A DNA stretch of 31,993 bases, taken from positions 6,419 to 38,411 of the forward strand of contig DHKE01000039.1 of the NCBI GenBank assembly GCA_002404675.1, read 5' to 3'. This DNA comes from Porphyromonadaceae bacterium UBA4702. Lineage in GTDB: Bacteria; Bacteroidota; Bacteroidia; Bacteroidales; Muribaculaceae. Numbering within the stretch: the stretch's first letter is position 1; every line of letters begins with the position of its first letter. The notes under the pieces are model-generated. The model was not told the origin of the DNA. It searched no databases and saw only the letters and a program-made list of their open reading frames with translations. Positions 7,742-13,749 of the stretch are shown in pieces. The position numbers and the translations under genes were made by a program.

Positions 7742-8188
7742 TCAGGTGTTTTTGTCGGCTGGCAAGACTTCAAAGTCAAACTGGTGGGCTATGCGGTTAC
7801 GCATCAGGTACAGCAGCGCGAAGAAGGCCGCTGTCATGCAGATGCCGTATGTCGCTGCCCGCGATTCGCTGCCTGTGAGCAGGTATGTCAGCACCATGGT
7901 GGCGATGAGGGCGATGCAGGGGAACACCGTTGCGAACATTATCGCCTTGCGGTGCATTCGCTCCGTGCCTCGCAGCACCACGCGCTGCCCCTTGGCGTAG
8001 CGTGACGTGTCCTTGACGTGCACTGTGGCGGTGCGGTCGCCCTTGCCGGCGGCGCGGCAGAGCCGTGAGGCGGGGCATGAGCCGCACTCGTCCTCGCCGG
8101 TGATGCGCACTGTGAGCGTGCCGTGCTGGCTGTCTACGGACTCTACCACTCCGTCGTCATCGATGTATTCCACATAGTCTGTTGCCAT
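7742..8188 (-). CDS. SoxR-reducing/RseC-family membrane protein (148 aa)
   Basis: RseC/MucC-type protein: an N-terminal cytosolic domain with a Cys-rich motif CGSCPASRLC (about residues 35-44) and a small beta-rich segment, then two membrane helices (about residues 84-104 and 111-128). In enterobacteria RseC belongs to the SoxR-reducing group together with the Rsx (Rnf) complex, and in Bacteroidales an RseC-like gene commonly precedes rnfB, as here. It opens the operon, 14 bp before rnfB and behind a TAnnTTTG promoter element. The Cys motif suggests a metal or Fe-S site; its role in electron transfer or assembly is not established. Confidence 0.85.
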   Translation of the reverse strand: MATDYVEYIDDDGVVESVDSQHGTLTVRITGEDECGSCPASRLCRAAGKGDRTATVHVKDTSRYAKGQRVVLRGTERMHRKAIMFATVFPCIALIATMVLTYLLTGSESRAATYGICMTAAFFALLYLMRNRIAHQFDFEVLPADKNT

Positions 8189-8243
8189 GTCGTTGTGTTA
8201 CAGTTGTTTGAGCCGGGCGGCGTGTGGCTGCCCTTTGTGATTG

Positions 8244-8251
8244 CAAATGTA
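8244..8251 (-). promoter_or_regulatory. Probable -7 element of the rnf operon promoter
   Basis: On the minus strand TACATTTG matches TAnnTTTG, about 55 bp before the ATG at 8188. No TTG is found at the 20-bp spacing, so the -33 half is not supported. The leader would be about 50 nt. Confidence 0.5.
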
Positions 8252-8303
8252 TAAAATTATTGTGACACTGCCGCCGTTTGCGGCTGGTTATTTTGTCCGT
8301 ATG

Positions 8304-8912
8304 TCAGATGTCGAAGAGCACAGTCACCGACACCTCCACGCCGTCCCTGCGCAGCGAGATGTCCTGTCCTGGAGGGGCGGAGCCGGCGATGTCTGTCAGT
8401 CCGAAGCGGTAGCCTGCAGAAACTTGTATGAAGTTGAGTATGTCGAAGCCCGCGCCGATGTCCCAGCCCGGCTGCACGCGGCGCGTGGGGCAGGGGATGC
8501 CGTCAGCGTCGCTGTCGAGGCGCACCATCAGGGACGGCCCTGTGTAGACGAAGGGGGCGGCAAGGTCGTATGCAGACCGCAGCCAGCGCTTGTATTTGGC
8601 GTGCAGGGGGATGTGCAGCATGTCGTTGCCCGCTTTCCAGCTGCCCGAGGCGTTGCCCAGAGTGATGGGGGAATGGGTGTAGAGCAGCGAAGCGTCGAGG
8701 GCGAAGCCGCTGGCCTCAAACTGGTACTCGCACGTCAGGCCGCCGCTGAAGCCGCTGCCACGCTTGATGTCCCAGCCCGGAGCGTCAGCCAGCCTCGCCG
8801 TGCTTATCTCGCCGCCGAGGCGTATGCCGTAGCGGAACTGCGCAGCCGCCTGAGGCGCAGCCGCTGCCGTGACGGCCAGCAGCATGGCCGCTGTGCGTGT
8901 GAGGGCGTTCAT
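8304..8912 (-). CDS. Outer-membrane beta-barrel protein, PorT-like fold (202 aa)
   Basis: A signal peptide (residues 1 to about 24, ending PQAAAQ) is followed by alternating amphipathic strands (RYGIRLGGEIST, SGFSGGLTCEYQF, ALDASLLYTH, LHIPLHAKYK, APFVYTGPSL, GWDIGAGFDIL, VSAGYRFGL) and a terminal aromatic strand ending VSVTVLFDI. That is the pattern of the small porin-like OMP_b-brl_2/PorT family of Bacteroidota, about eight strands. The start at 8912 overlaps the HD-protein stop (TGATG). The frame is open further upstream, but that extension is shadow sequence. A specific function cannot be assigned; PorT itself is a type IX secretion factor, but similarity at this level does not prove the same role. 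Confidence 0.75.
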   Translation of the reverse strand: MNALTRTAAMLLAVTAAAAPQAAAQFRYGIRLGGEISTARLADAPGWDIKRGSGFSGGLTCEYQFEASGFALDASLLYTHSPITLGNASGSWKAGNDMLHIPLHAKYKRWLRSAYDLAAPFVYTGPSLMVRLDSDADGIPCPTRRVQPGWDIGAGFDILNFIQVSAGYRFGLTDIAGSAPPGQDISLRRDGVEVSVTVLFDI

Positions 8913-9523
8913 CAGCTTCCCAGGTATTTGCGTTCCGTGAACTTGGCGGCTGCCGTGTCTGCCATTTGTATCAGGGTGACGAGGGGGAACAGCTCCTCGG
9001 CCTTGCGGTAGTTGCCGGTCTCCTCGCTGCTGCACCGGTCTATGGACCATGCGCCCATGTGCCAGCGTATGGCGCACACCTCGCTGTCCTCCAGCCCCAG
9101 CCCCATCTGGAAGAGCATGACCACCGACTTCTCGCCGTGGCCTATGGGGAGGGCGGAATAGTCAGTGCCGAACTCGGCCTTGCCGAAGTCCACCTGCGCC
9201 CCGCGCTTGCGGAAATACTGGTTGGCCTTGCACACGTCGTGCAGCAGCGCGGCTATGGTGATGCTCTCGTCTGAAATCTTCTCGAATATGTCCGGGCGTT
9301 CCTTGATGAACGTCTGCTTGAGCATCATCGCCGCCTCGTACACGTTGAGCGAGTGGAGCATGAGTCCTCCCTCAAAGCAGAGGTGGTTTTTCATCGAGGC
9401 CGGGGCTTCGAAGAAGCCCGACTTCTCGAGCTGGGCTATGAAATAGTCCATGTCGTCGATGCCTGTGCCGCGCAGCAGCTCCAGGAACCGCGCCTTGTGT
9501 CTCTTGAGTTCTTCCTTGTCCAT
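8912..9523 (-). CDS. HD-domain phosphohydrolase (203 aa)
   Basis: Metal-dependent HD-superfamily protein. Readable motifs: LMLHSLNVYEAA (first His), ALLHDVCKANQY (the HD pair), GHGEKSV and IRWHMGAWSI (further His ligands), and MADTAAAKF (final Asp). The order resembles the HD domain of YhaM-type 3'-5' exoribonucleases, but the OB-fold part is absent, so the substrate is unknown. ATG 9523 is chosen over an in-frame TTG at 9550, because the promoter -7 element at 9548-9555 would put the TTG upstream of the transcript start. Its stop is fused to the start of the beta-barrel gene. Confidence 0.8.
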   Translation of the reverse strand: MDKEELKRHKARFLELLRGTGIDDMDYFIAQLEKSGFFEAPASMKNHLCFEGGLMLHSLNVYEAAMMLKQTFIKERPDIFEKISDESITIAALLHDVCKANQYFRKRGAQVDFGKAEFGTDYSALPIGHGEKSVVMLFQMGLGLEDSEVCAIRWHMGAWSIDRCSSEETGNYRKAEELFPLVTLIQMADTAAAKFTERKYLGS

Positions 9524-9547
9524 TGGTTCATTTGGAATTACAGGATG

Positions 9548-9578
9548 CAAAATTAATCAAACCGCGCCGTATATGCAA
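9548..9578 (-). promoter_or_regulatory. Promoter for the HD protein / beta-barrel operon
   Basis: Minus-strand TAATTTTG (9555-9548) with TTG (9578-9576) and a 20-bp spacer, a full match to the Bacteroidota consensus. The leader to ATG 9523 is only about 20 nt. The -33 region reads CTCTTGCATAT, identical to that of the suf-operon promoter. Confidence 0.75.
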
Positions 9579-9615
9579 GAGTTTCAGCCGCTCGCTGCTG
9601 TGAGCCCCGCCCGTG

Positions 9616-9646
9616 TTGCGTAATTGGCGGCGGTTTATTACCTTTG
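9616..9646 (+). promoter_or_regulatory. Promoter for the acyltransferase / SGNH hydrolase operon
   Basis: TTG at 9616-9618, a 20-bp spacer, then TACCTTTG at 9639-9646. It is divergent from the HD-protein promoter, with about 38 bp between the two -33 elements. The predicted transcript start falls at or within a few bases of the ATG at 9651, pointing to a leaderless or nearly leaderless mRNA. Confidence 0.7.
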
Positions 9647-9650
9647 CGCC

Positions 9651-10661
9651 ATGATGAATGATGCTTTACGGACAGCAGCCGCGCCCCTAGAGCGGCTGTG
9701 GGAGATAGATTTCGCGCGTGCCGTGGCGATAGTGCTTGTCGTCATGGGCCATTGGGCCATCGGGGGCGGCGAGCCGCGCTGGTGGACGGCGGCGGTCGAT
9801 GCCATTTACACGTTCCACATGCCGCTGTTCCTGGCCATGAGCGGCTACCTGTATATGCGCGGCTCCAAGCCCGGGCGCAAGTACCTCCCGTTTCTGAAAG
9901 GTAAGGCGATGCGGCTGCTCGTGCCGTATTTCACCGTGTCCGTCATAGTGGTGACAATCAAATATCTGACGCAGGGGGCGGCGATAGTGCAGCACCCGGT
10001 TACGGCTGCGACGTATTTCGAGGTGCTGTACCGTCCGGCTGCCGGGCGTTTCCTGTGGTTTGTGTGGGCGTTGTGGTGGATGTTCGTCATCATGCCGGCG
10101 TTCCGCAGCCGCGCATCCCGTCTTATCCTGTTCGTAGCCGCAGCGGTGTGTGCGTATGTGCCTTTCCCTGACAATGACTTGCTCGGCCTTGAACGCACGG
10201 CGCGGATGATGGTCTGGTTCGTAGCCGGGACGCTGCTGTACGACTGGCGCGGGTTCCTGCCGATGCGCTCGCGTGGCATGGCCTTCGGGGCGTTTGCGCT
10301 GTTTGCGGCGCTGCTGGCGGCGTATTTGTGCGGCTGGCAGCCGGCAGAGTACGTGATACCCTATGTGGCAGTGTACGCGCTGCCAGCCATGGCGTACCAG
10401 TGGTCGGCACGCAGCGGCGGCAGGACACGCGGCGTGATGCTCTCGCTCTCGTCGGCCTCGTTCCTGGTCTACCTGCTGCACACCACTTTCGAGGGTTTTG
10501 TCAAGTCGTTCTACCTGCGCTATGCCCCTGCCGGCGACGAGTGTCTGTACGCCCTCGCTGCCATTGCCGGCGTGGCGGCGGGGACAGCCGTGCCGTGGTG
10601 GCTGTACGCCAAGGTCTTAACGCGCTTCCGCATCACGCGCATATTGTTCGGACTGAAATGA
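9651..10661 (+). CDS. Acyltransferase 3 family membrane protein (336 aa)
   Basis: OafA/YrhL-type membrane O-acyltransferase that moves acyl (often acetyl) groups onto surface glycans or other envelope molecules. The first helix carries the family motif around the catalytic His: IDFARAVAIVLVVMGHWAIGG. It is followed by FHMPLFLAMSGYLYMRG with the conserved FxMPLF block. About ten hydrophobic segments follow. The frame opens at 9624, but the promoter at 9616-9646 excludes that start; ATG 9651 or ATG 9654 is the likely one. The stop overlaps the SGNH hydrolase start by ATGA, which suggests a shared acyl-group pathway. The substrate is unknown. Confidence 0.85.
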   Translation: MMNDALRTAAAPLERLWEIDFARAVAIVLVVMGHWAIGGGEPRWWTAAVDAIYTFHMPLFLAMSGYLYMRGSKPGRKYLPFLKGKAMRLLVPYFTVSVIVVTIKYLTQGAAIVQHPVTAATYFEVLYRPAAGRFLWFVWALWWMFVIMPAFRSRASRLILFVAAAVCAYVPFPDNDLLGLERTARMMVWFVAGTLLYDWRGFLPMRSRGMAFGAFALFAALLAAYLCGWQPAEYVIPYVAVYALPAMAYQWSARSGGRTRGVMLSLSSASFLVYLLHTTFEGFVKSFYLRYAPAGDECLYALAAIAGVAAGTAVPWWLYAKVLTRFRITRILFGLK

Positions 10662-11263
10662 AAGGATTGATAGTCAGGCTGATATTGTCGTTTGTGGCGT
10701 TGGCAGGGCTGTGCGGCTGTGACAGGGAATATGAGGGCGACCTGTGGTTTGCCGGCGACTCGATATGCCACGGCTGGAACGTCAAGTCGTGTTTCCCCGA
10801 CTGGCGGACGCACAACTACGGTGTCAACGGAGCGCGGATAGACCGCATCGAGGAGCTTGCCGGGCGTTTCGCCGGCGAGAGCGTGGTGGTGGTCATCGGC
10901 ACTAACGACCTGATGTGGATAGAGGACCGCGACCGTTACGCCGACCGCTACGCCAAGGCTCTGCAAGGCCTCGCGGCGCGGCGCATATACCTGATTTCCA
11001 TACTCCCGCGCAACCCCAACGACGTGCATCCGCAGCCGTATGACGAGGACATACGCGACATCAACAGCCGCATACGCTCGCGTGTCGAGGCCATGGAGGA
11101 AGTGGTGTATGTCAATGCCTACCCGGCTTTCGAGAAGGAGGGGGGCATCAACGCCGTCTACACCAAGGACGGCCTGCATCTCAACGCCGCGGGCTACCAG
11201 CTGCTGTCGTTCCTGCTCTCGCAGTACCTGCTGCGCGACACGTCCGCCGAGCCGCAGCAGTGA
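10658..11263 (+). CDS. SGNH/GDSL-hydrolase lipoprotein (201 aa)
   Basis: Esterase of the SGNH fold. The N terminus is a lipoprotein signal with lipobox LCGC (C21 would be lipidated). Catalytic blocks: GDS at 33-35 (Ser35), GTND at 81-84, and DGLH at 171-174 (Asp171 and His174). All four SGNH positions are therefore present, and the enzyme should be active on an ester, probably a short-chain acyl group at the periplasmic face or cell surface. Its overlap with a membrane acyltransferase suggests that the pair adds and removes, or relays, acyl groups on the same envelope glycan; that is inference. It converges with the surface-protein gene, with 9 bp between stops. Confidence 0.88.
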   Translation: MKGLIVRLILSFVALAGLCGCDREYEGDLWFAGDSICHGWNVKSCFPDWRTHNYGVNGARIDRIEELAGRFAGESVVVVIGTNDLMWIEDRDRYADRYAKALQGLAARRIYLISILPRNPNDVHPQPYDEDIRDINSRIRSRVEAMEEVVYVNAYPAFEKEGGINAVYTKDGLHLNAAGYQLLSFLLSQYLLRDTSAEPQQ

Positions 11264-11272
11264 GCGGCGGTG

Positions 11273-12466
11273 TCAGCGGCATACGAACTTGGCTGACCCT
11301 GCGGCCGTGTGCAGTATGTATGTGCCGTGGGGCAGCGCCGAGATGTCGATGTCGTTGTCGCCAGGCTGGAGCAGCGCGAGCGCGGCAGCCGTGCCTGTGG
11401 CGGAGTATATGCGTGCCTGTGCGCTGACGGCCGAGCGCACGCGCAACGTCCCTCCAGCTGCTGACAGGATGACAGGCCGCGGGGGTGTCGCCGCTATGGC
11501 GTCCACGCCCCCGGTGGGCGTGTATTCAGCCTCGGGGTGTAAGTCCTCGCCGCCGCACACCTCTGTCGATGTCTCGCCTATCCAGCCGCAGTCCTGGTTG
11601 ACCGCCGTGTAGACCTTGATGAAATGCACGCCGCCCAGGCGCACCGGGCGGCCCTGCGCGTCCACAGCCCATGAGATGTCACATCCCAGCTCCTCGTCGT
11701 TGGAGATGTTGTCGGCATAGCCGTATCCGTAGCTGCGCTGTACGAACAGGTCGCTCCCGCCGCTGCCGATGTTGACATAGTTGTCGGGCAGGCACGCGCC
11801 CTTGTACTCGAGCGTCTCCTCTGCGGCGAGCCATGCCGGCCAGTATTCCTGTGTGTGGAACGTGTTTCGCCTCACATATCCCTCGGGCTTAGCCGGGTCG
11901 TTGGTCGTGTAGCGTATGTAGGTGCGGTCGGTGATGTATTTCTCGTCCGGGTCGGGGTCTGCGTCTGCCGGGCGGCCCGTGTCGGGACGGAAGTATGTGA
12001 TGCGGTACGAGTGCTGCGTCGCCGGGTTGTTGTATTCGCTGCCTGCCAGCTCGTACCACGGGTCGTCGGGCAGCCCGTTGCCGTTGGTGTCCTCGCTTAC
12101 CATTATGATGCCCGGCTCGGAGCTTCCGGTACGCGAGCTGCTGTCGCGTGAGAAGGCGTTGCCGTAGATGACGAAGTCGCGCTGCCCCTCGACGTTTGCC
12201 ACCGGGTGGTCGAAGCCGACTATGACATATCCTCCGTATGCCCCCAGGGTGACGGTGCCGGGGGTCTTGTCGCCGCAGAGCAGCTCCTCGGCCTTGGCGA
12301 GCATTTCGGTCTCGGTGTCGCCGGGCTCGTGTTCAGGCAGGTCGTTGACAAACTGCCCCGGGGCAGGGCGGTAAGAGTATACGCGGTGCAGCCACGGCGA
12401 GGCTGCCGTGGCGGCCGCAGCCGCTGCCAGACAGAGCGGTGCGCAGAGTATGTGCCGGTAGTCCAT
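11273..12466 (-). CDS. Secreted surface protein with type IX sorting-like tail, under B12 riboswitch control (397 aa)
   Basis: A signal peptide (about residues 1-22, Ala-rich) is followed by a globular region containing GAYGGYVIVGFDHPVAN, GQRDFVIYGNAF, a Ca-loop-like DTNGNGLPDDPWYELAGSEYNN, and GGVHFIKVYTAVNQDCGWIGE. This type of protein recurs near vitamin-B12 uptake genes in Bacteroidales, so a role in corrinoid capture is plausible but unproven. The last ~75 residues resemble a type IX sorting domain (ARIYSATGTAAALALLQPG ... LPHGTYILHTAAGSAKFVCR), predicting export by the Por system. ATG 12466 is preferred over an in-frame TTG at 12523 because it begins the signal peptide. A cobalamin riboswitch and ~640-nt leader lie upstream. 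No btuB or btuFCD is in the window. Confidence 0.72.
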   Translation of the reverse strand: MDYRHILCAPLCLAAAAAATAASPWLHRVYSYRPAPGQFVNDLPEHEPGDTETEMLAKAEELLCGDKTPGTVTLGAYGGYVIVGFDHPVANVEGQRDFVIYGNAFSRDSSSRTGSSEPGIIMVSEDTNGNGLPDDPWYELAGSEYNNPATQHSYRITYFRPDTGRPADADPDPDEKYITDRTYIRYTTNDPAKPEGYVRRNTFHTQEYWPAWLAAEETLEYKGACLPDNYVNIGSGGSDLFVQRSYGYGYADNISNDEELGCDISWAVDAQGRPVRLGGVHFIKVYTAVNQDCGWIGETSTEVCGGEDLHPEAEYTPTGGVDAIAATPPRPVILSAAGGTLRVRSAVSAQARIYSATGTAAALALLQPGDNDIDISALPHGTYILHTAAGSAKFVCR

Positions 12467-12490
12467 TGTGTTACAGGTCGTTTTCTTGTT

Positions 12491-12536
12491 GCAAAAAAGG
12501 ACAGGGGACGGAGCTGCTGTCAATTTCCGCTCCGTC
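12491..12536 (-). terminator. Hairpin plus U-tract in the riboswitch leader, next to the start codon
   Basis: On the minus strand GACGGAGC (12536-12529) pairs perfectly with GCTCCGTC (12514-12507) around a 14-nt loop. After 8 nt a run of six T follows (12497-12492). It lies 26 nt before the ATG at 12466, so it could act as a terminator or as a structure controlling initiation. The gap between stem and T-run makes an efficient terminator less certain. Confidence 0.4.
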
Positions 12537-12605
12537 GCCGCTGTTCCTCAAAACACAAATCTATTATAGACAAAAACTATTAGTTTCCAGCCGTGTGAGG
12601 GCATG

Positions 12606-12651
12606 AAAAAACCGCTCACGGACACCGTTGCTGCGACAGCATTGCGGCTTT
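12606..12651 (-). terminator. Branched terminator-like structure in the riboswitch leader
   Basis: On the minus strand an outer stem (CCGC with GCGG, extendable by A-T and G-T pairs) encloses two small hairpins, TGCTG-tcg-CAGCA and ACGG-tgt-CCGT, and runs straight into six T (12611-12606). It lies about 170 nt downstream of the B12 box and 140 nt before the coding start. It may be the expression platform of the riboswitch. Confidence 0.5.
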
Positions 12652-12821
12652 GGCTACGTGGGCGGTGACAGGTTTGTGTTATGAGGAATTTCTGTATGAT
12701 GCATCCCCCGGGCAGTGCGCCGAGGGAAGGGCATTTCTCATTTTCTGCCAAACCACTGCCTAAGTCCACGTAGGCGGCTGGGGCGGCATGGCGTGCCGCT
12801 GCAGCATCTCGGTTTGTCCTT

Positions 12822-13025
12822 GCCGGTCCGGTCTTCTGACTCGTCCCCCCGGTCATGCACGCCTTCCCGGCATCGGCTGCCAGTGGCGTTATGTGCATCA
12901 GGTGTAAGGGACATCACAGCAGCGGGTCTGTCGGGGATTCTCACCCCTGTTCCCGGATGAGGGGGGATTGCCGGGACGCAGTGTGTCGGCAACGCCCTCA
13001 CCGATGTCAATCCATCGCTTTCGGC
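12822..13025 (-). ncRNA. Cobalamin (vitamin B12) riboswitch aptamer
   Basis: Read on the minus strand, the conserved core is clear: GGGAACAGGGGTGAGAATCC at 12954-12935, then GACAGACCCGCTGCTGTGA to about 12914, then CGCCACTGGC (12887-12878) and CCGGGAAGGCG, and finally a B12 box (GTCAGAAGACCGG) at 12840-12828. Order and spacing match the cobalamin aptamer. A 6-bp hairpin immediately 3' (12783-12799, loop CGCCA) could be the regulatory-domain hairpin that kisses the aptamer loop, since its GCCA complements the TGGC at 12882-12879. The outer 5' boundary is approximate. The only downstream gene is the surface protein at 12466-11273. Confidence 0.9.
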
Positions 13026-13053
13026 ATGGTGTGCGGTGTCATCAAGCGTTTTG

Positions 13054-13089
13054 GCGGCATCCCTCCTCTGGCGAGGGGGCTTGAGCCGC
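13054..13089 (-). other. Stable stem-loop at the 5' end of the riboswitch transcript
   Basis: On the minus strand GCGGC (13089-13085) pairs with GCCGC (13058-13054), and inside it CCCTC pairs with GAGGG. It sits between the predicted transcript start (~13104) and the aptamer core. It could be an accessory 5' stem of the riboswitch or part of its outer helices. Confidence 0.45.
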
Positions 13090-13110
13090 TGACTCTCTCG
13101 TCTCACGCCG

Positions 13111-13144
13111 CAAAATTAGGAAATAAATCCCGTATGGGCAAAAA
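13111..13144 (-). promoter_or_regulatory. Promoter of the B12-riboswitch transcript
   Basis: Minus-strand TAATTTTG at 13118-13111 is preceded, after a 20-bp spacer, by TTTTTG at 13144-13139. This is a complete Bacteroidota promoter. The transcript should begin near 13104, just before the aptamer, giving a leader of about 640 nt to the ATG at 12466. Confidence 0.75.
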
Positions 13145-13196
13145 GATTTGCGGATTTTTCGTAAATTCGCGTGCAGAACCGATTTACATACGCGAT

Positions 13197-13628
13197 ATGG
13201 CAAAGATAGACACAGTCAACAAGTACATAGGCGAGTACCTGGCGGGCAAGTCGCCCGAGGCTGCGGAGCGTTTCCGCGCCAAGGATGTGAGCCGTCAGTA
13301 CCAGTCGATAATGACATGGCGTTACAACCGGCGCAAGCGAGCCGCTGCGTCGGCGGCAGTTCCGGCTGCCGAGGAAGAGCCGAAAAGCCCTGCGGAGATG
13401 CTGCGTGCCGTGCGTCGCGACATGGAACGCCGCCGCGACCTGACGGAGGAGATGCTCGACGAGCTGACGGCGGAGCTGGACGGCTTCGCGGAGTTTGTCC
13501 GCCAGACACGCCACCGCATGCGCCTCGCCGAGATAGAGACGCTCGAGACGCGCCGCGAGGAGATAGCAGAGCGGCTCAAGACGCTGCGCCGTCAGGTGGA
13601 CGAGGTGCAAGCGCCGACGCTCTTCTGA
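13197..13628 (+). CDS. Helical protein of unknown function (143 aa)
   Basis: Not recognised. The first ~45 residues form a compact basic region (KYIGEYLAGKSPEAAERFRA, then a Tyr/Gln/Trp stretch ending RRKRA). A short Ala/Pro/Glu linker (about residues 50-65) follows, then a long charged helix to the end (MERRRDLTEEMLDELTAELD ... RREEIAERLKTLRRQVDEVQ) with heptad-like spacing, probably a coiled coil. There is no signal peptide or membrane segment. The frame is open far upstream, but that part lies on the antisense of the B12 riboswitch, so ATG 13197 is taken as start. A basic head on a coiled coil could bind nucleic acid; that is speculation. Confidence 0.6.
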   Translation: MAKIDTVNKYIGEYLAGKSPEAAERFRAKDVSRQYQSIMTWRYNRRKRAAASAAVPAAEEEPKSPAEMLRAVRRDMERRRDLTEEMLDELTAELDGFAEFVRQTRHRMRLAEIETLETRREEIAERLKTLRRQVDEVQAPTLF

Positions 13629-13649
13629 CACGCCGCCCTCTCGGCTGCC

Positions 13650-13740
13650 GTTAACCGCGTGTTAACCTGTTAACCGCCCCCAAGGGCAGGTTAACAGGGT
13701 TAACACGGTTAACAGGTTAACGCGAGGTTAACAGGTTAAC
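13650..13740. repeat. Array of nine GTTAAC palindromes between convergent genes
   Basis: GTTAAC starts at 13650, 13661, 13669, 13690, 13699, 13708, 13716, 13727 and 13735: nine copies in 91 bp with steps of 8, 9, 11 and one of 21. The larger step holds a hairpin, CCTGTTAACC-GCCC (13666-13679) with GGGC-A-GGTTAACAGG (13684-13698), loop CCAA and one bulged A. The outer ends are also complementary (GCCGTTAACC and GGTTAACGGC). The array separates the stops of the helical protein (+) and sufS (-), so it may serve as a two-way terminator, a protein-binding array, or both. Confidence 0.9.
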
Positions 13741-13749
13741 GGCCGTGGG

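Noticed and set aside
8268..8290. Hairpin GCCGC/GCGGC as terminator of the beta-barrel gene
   Set aside because: The stem is short and no T-run follows directly on the minus strand. It is also close to the rnf promoter, so a terminator call is not supported.
12568..12575. TAGATTTG on the minus strand as a second promoter before the surface-protein gene
   Set aside because: It matches the -7 consensus, but there is no TTG at 20 bp, unlike the other promoters here. It was kept out of the feature list.
12548..13106. Minus-strand frames of 116 and 122 codons across the B12 leader
   Set aside because: They run through the structured aptamer and terminators, and their predicted products have no recognisable features. 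The region is explained as riboswitch RNA.
12855..13196. Upstream extension of the helical-protein frame
   Set aside because: It is antisense to the conserved riboswitch core, and the extension has no protein-like features. ATG 13197 is the sensible start.
13650..13740. CRISPR array
   Set aside because: The repeat unit is only 6 bp with 2-5-bp spacers (one of 15), with no cas genes and no 20-40-bp repeats.
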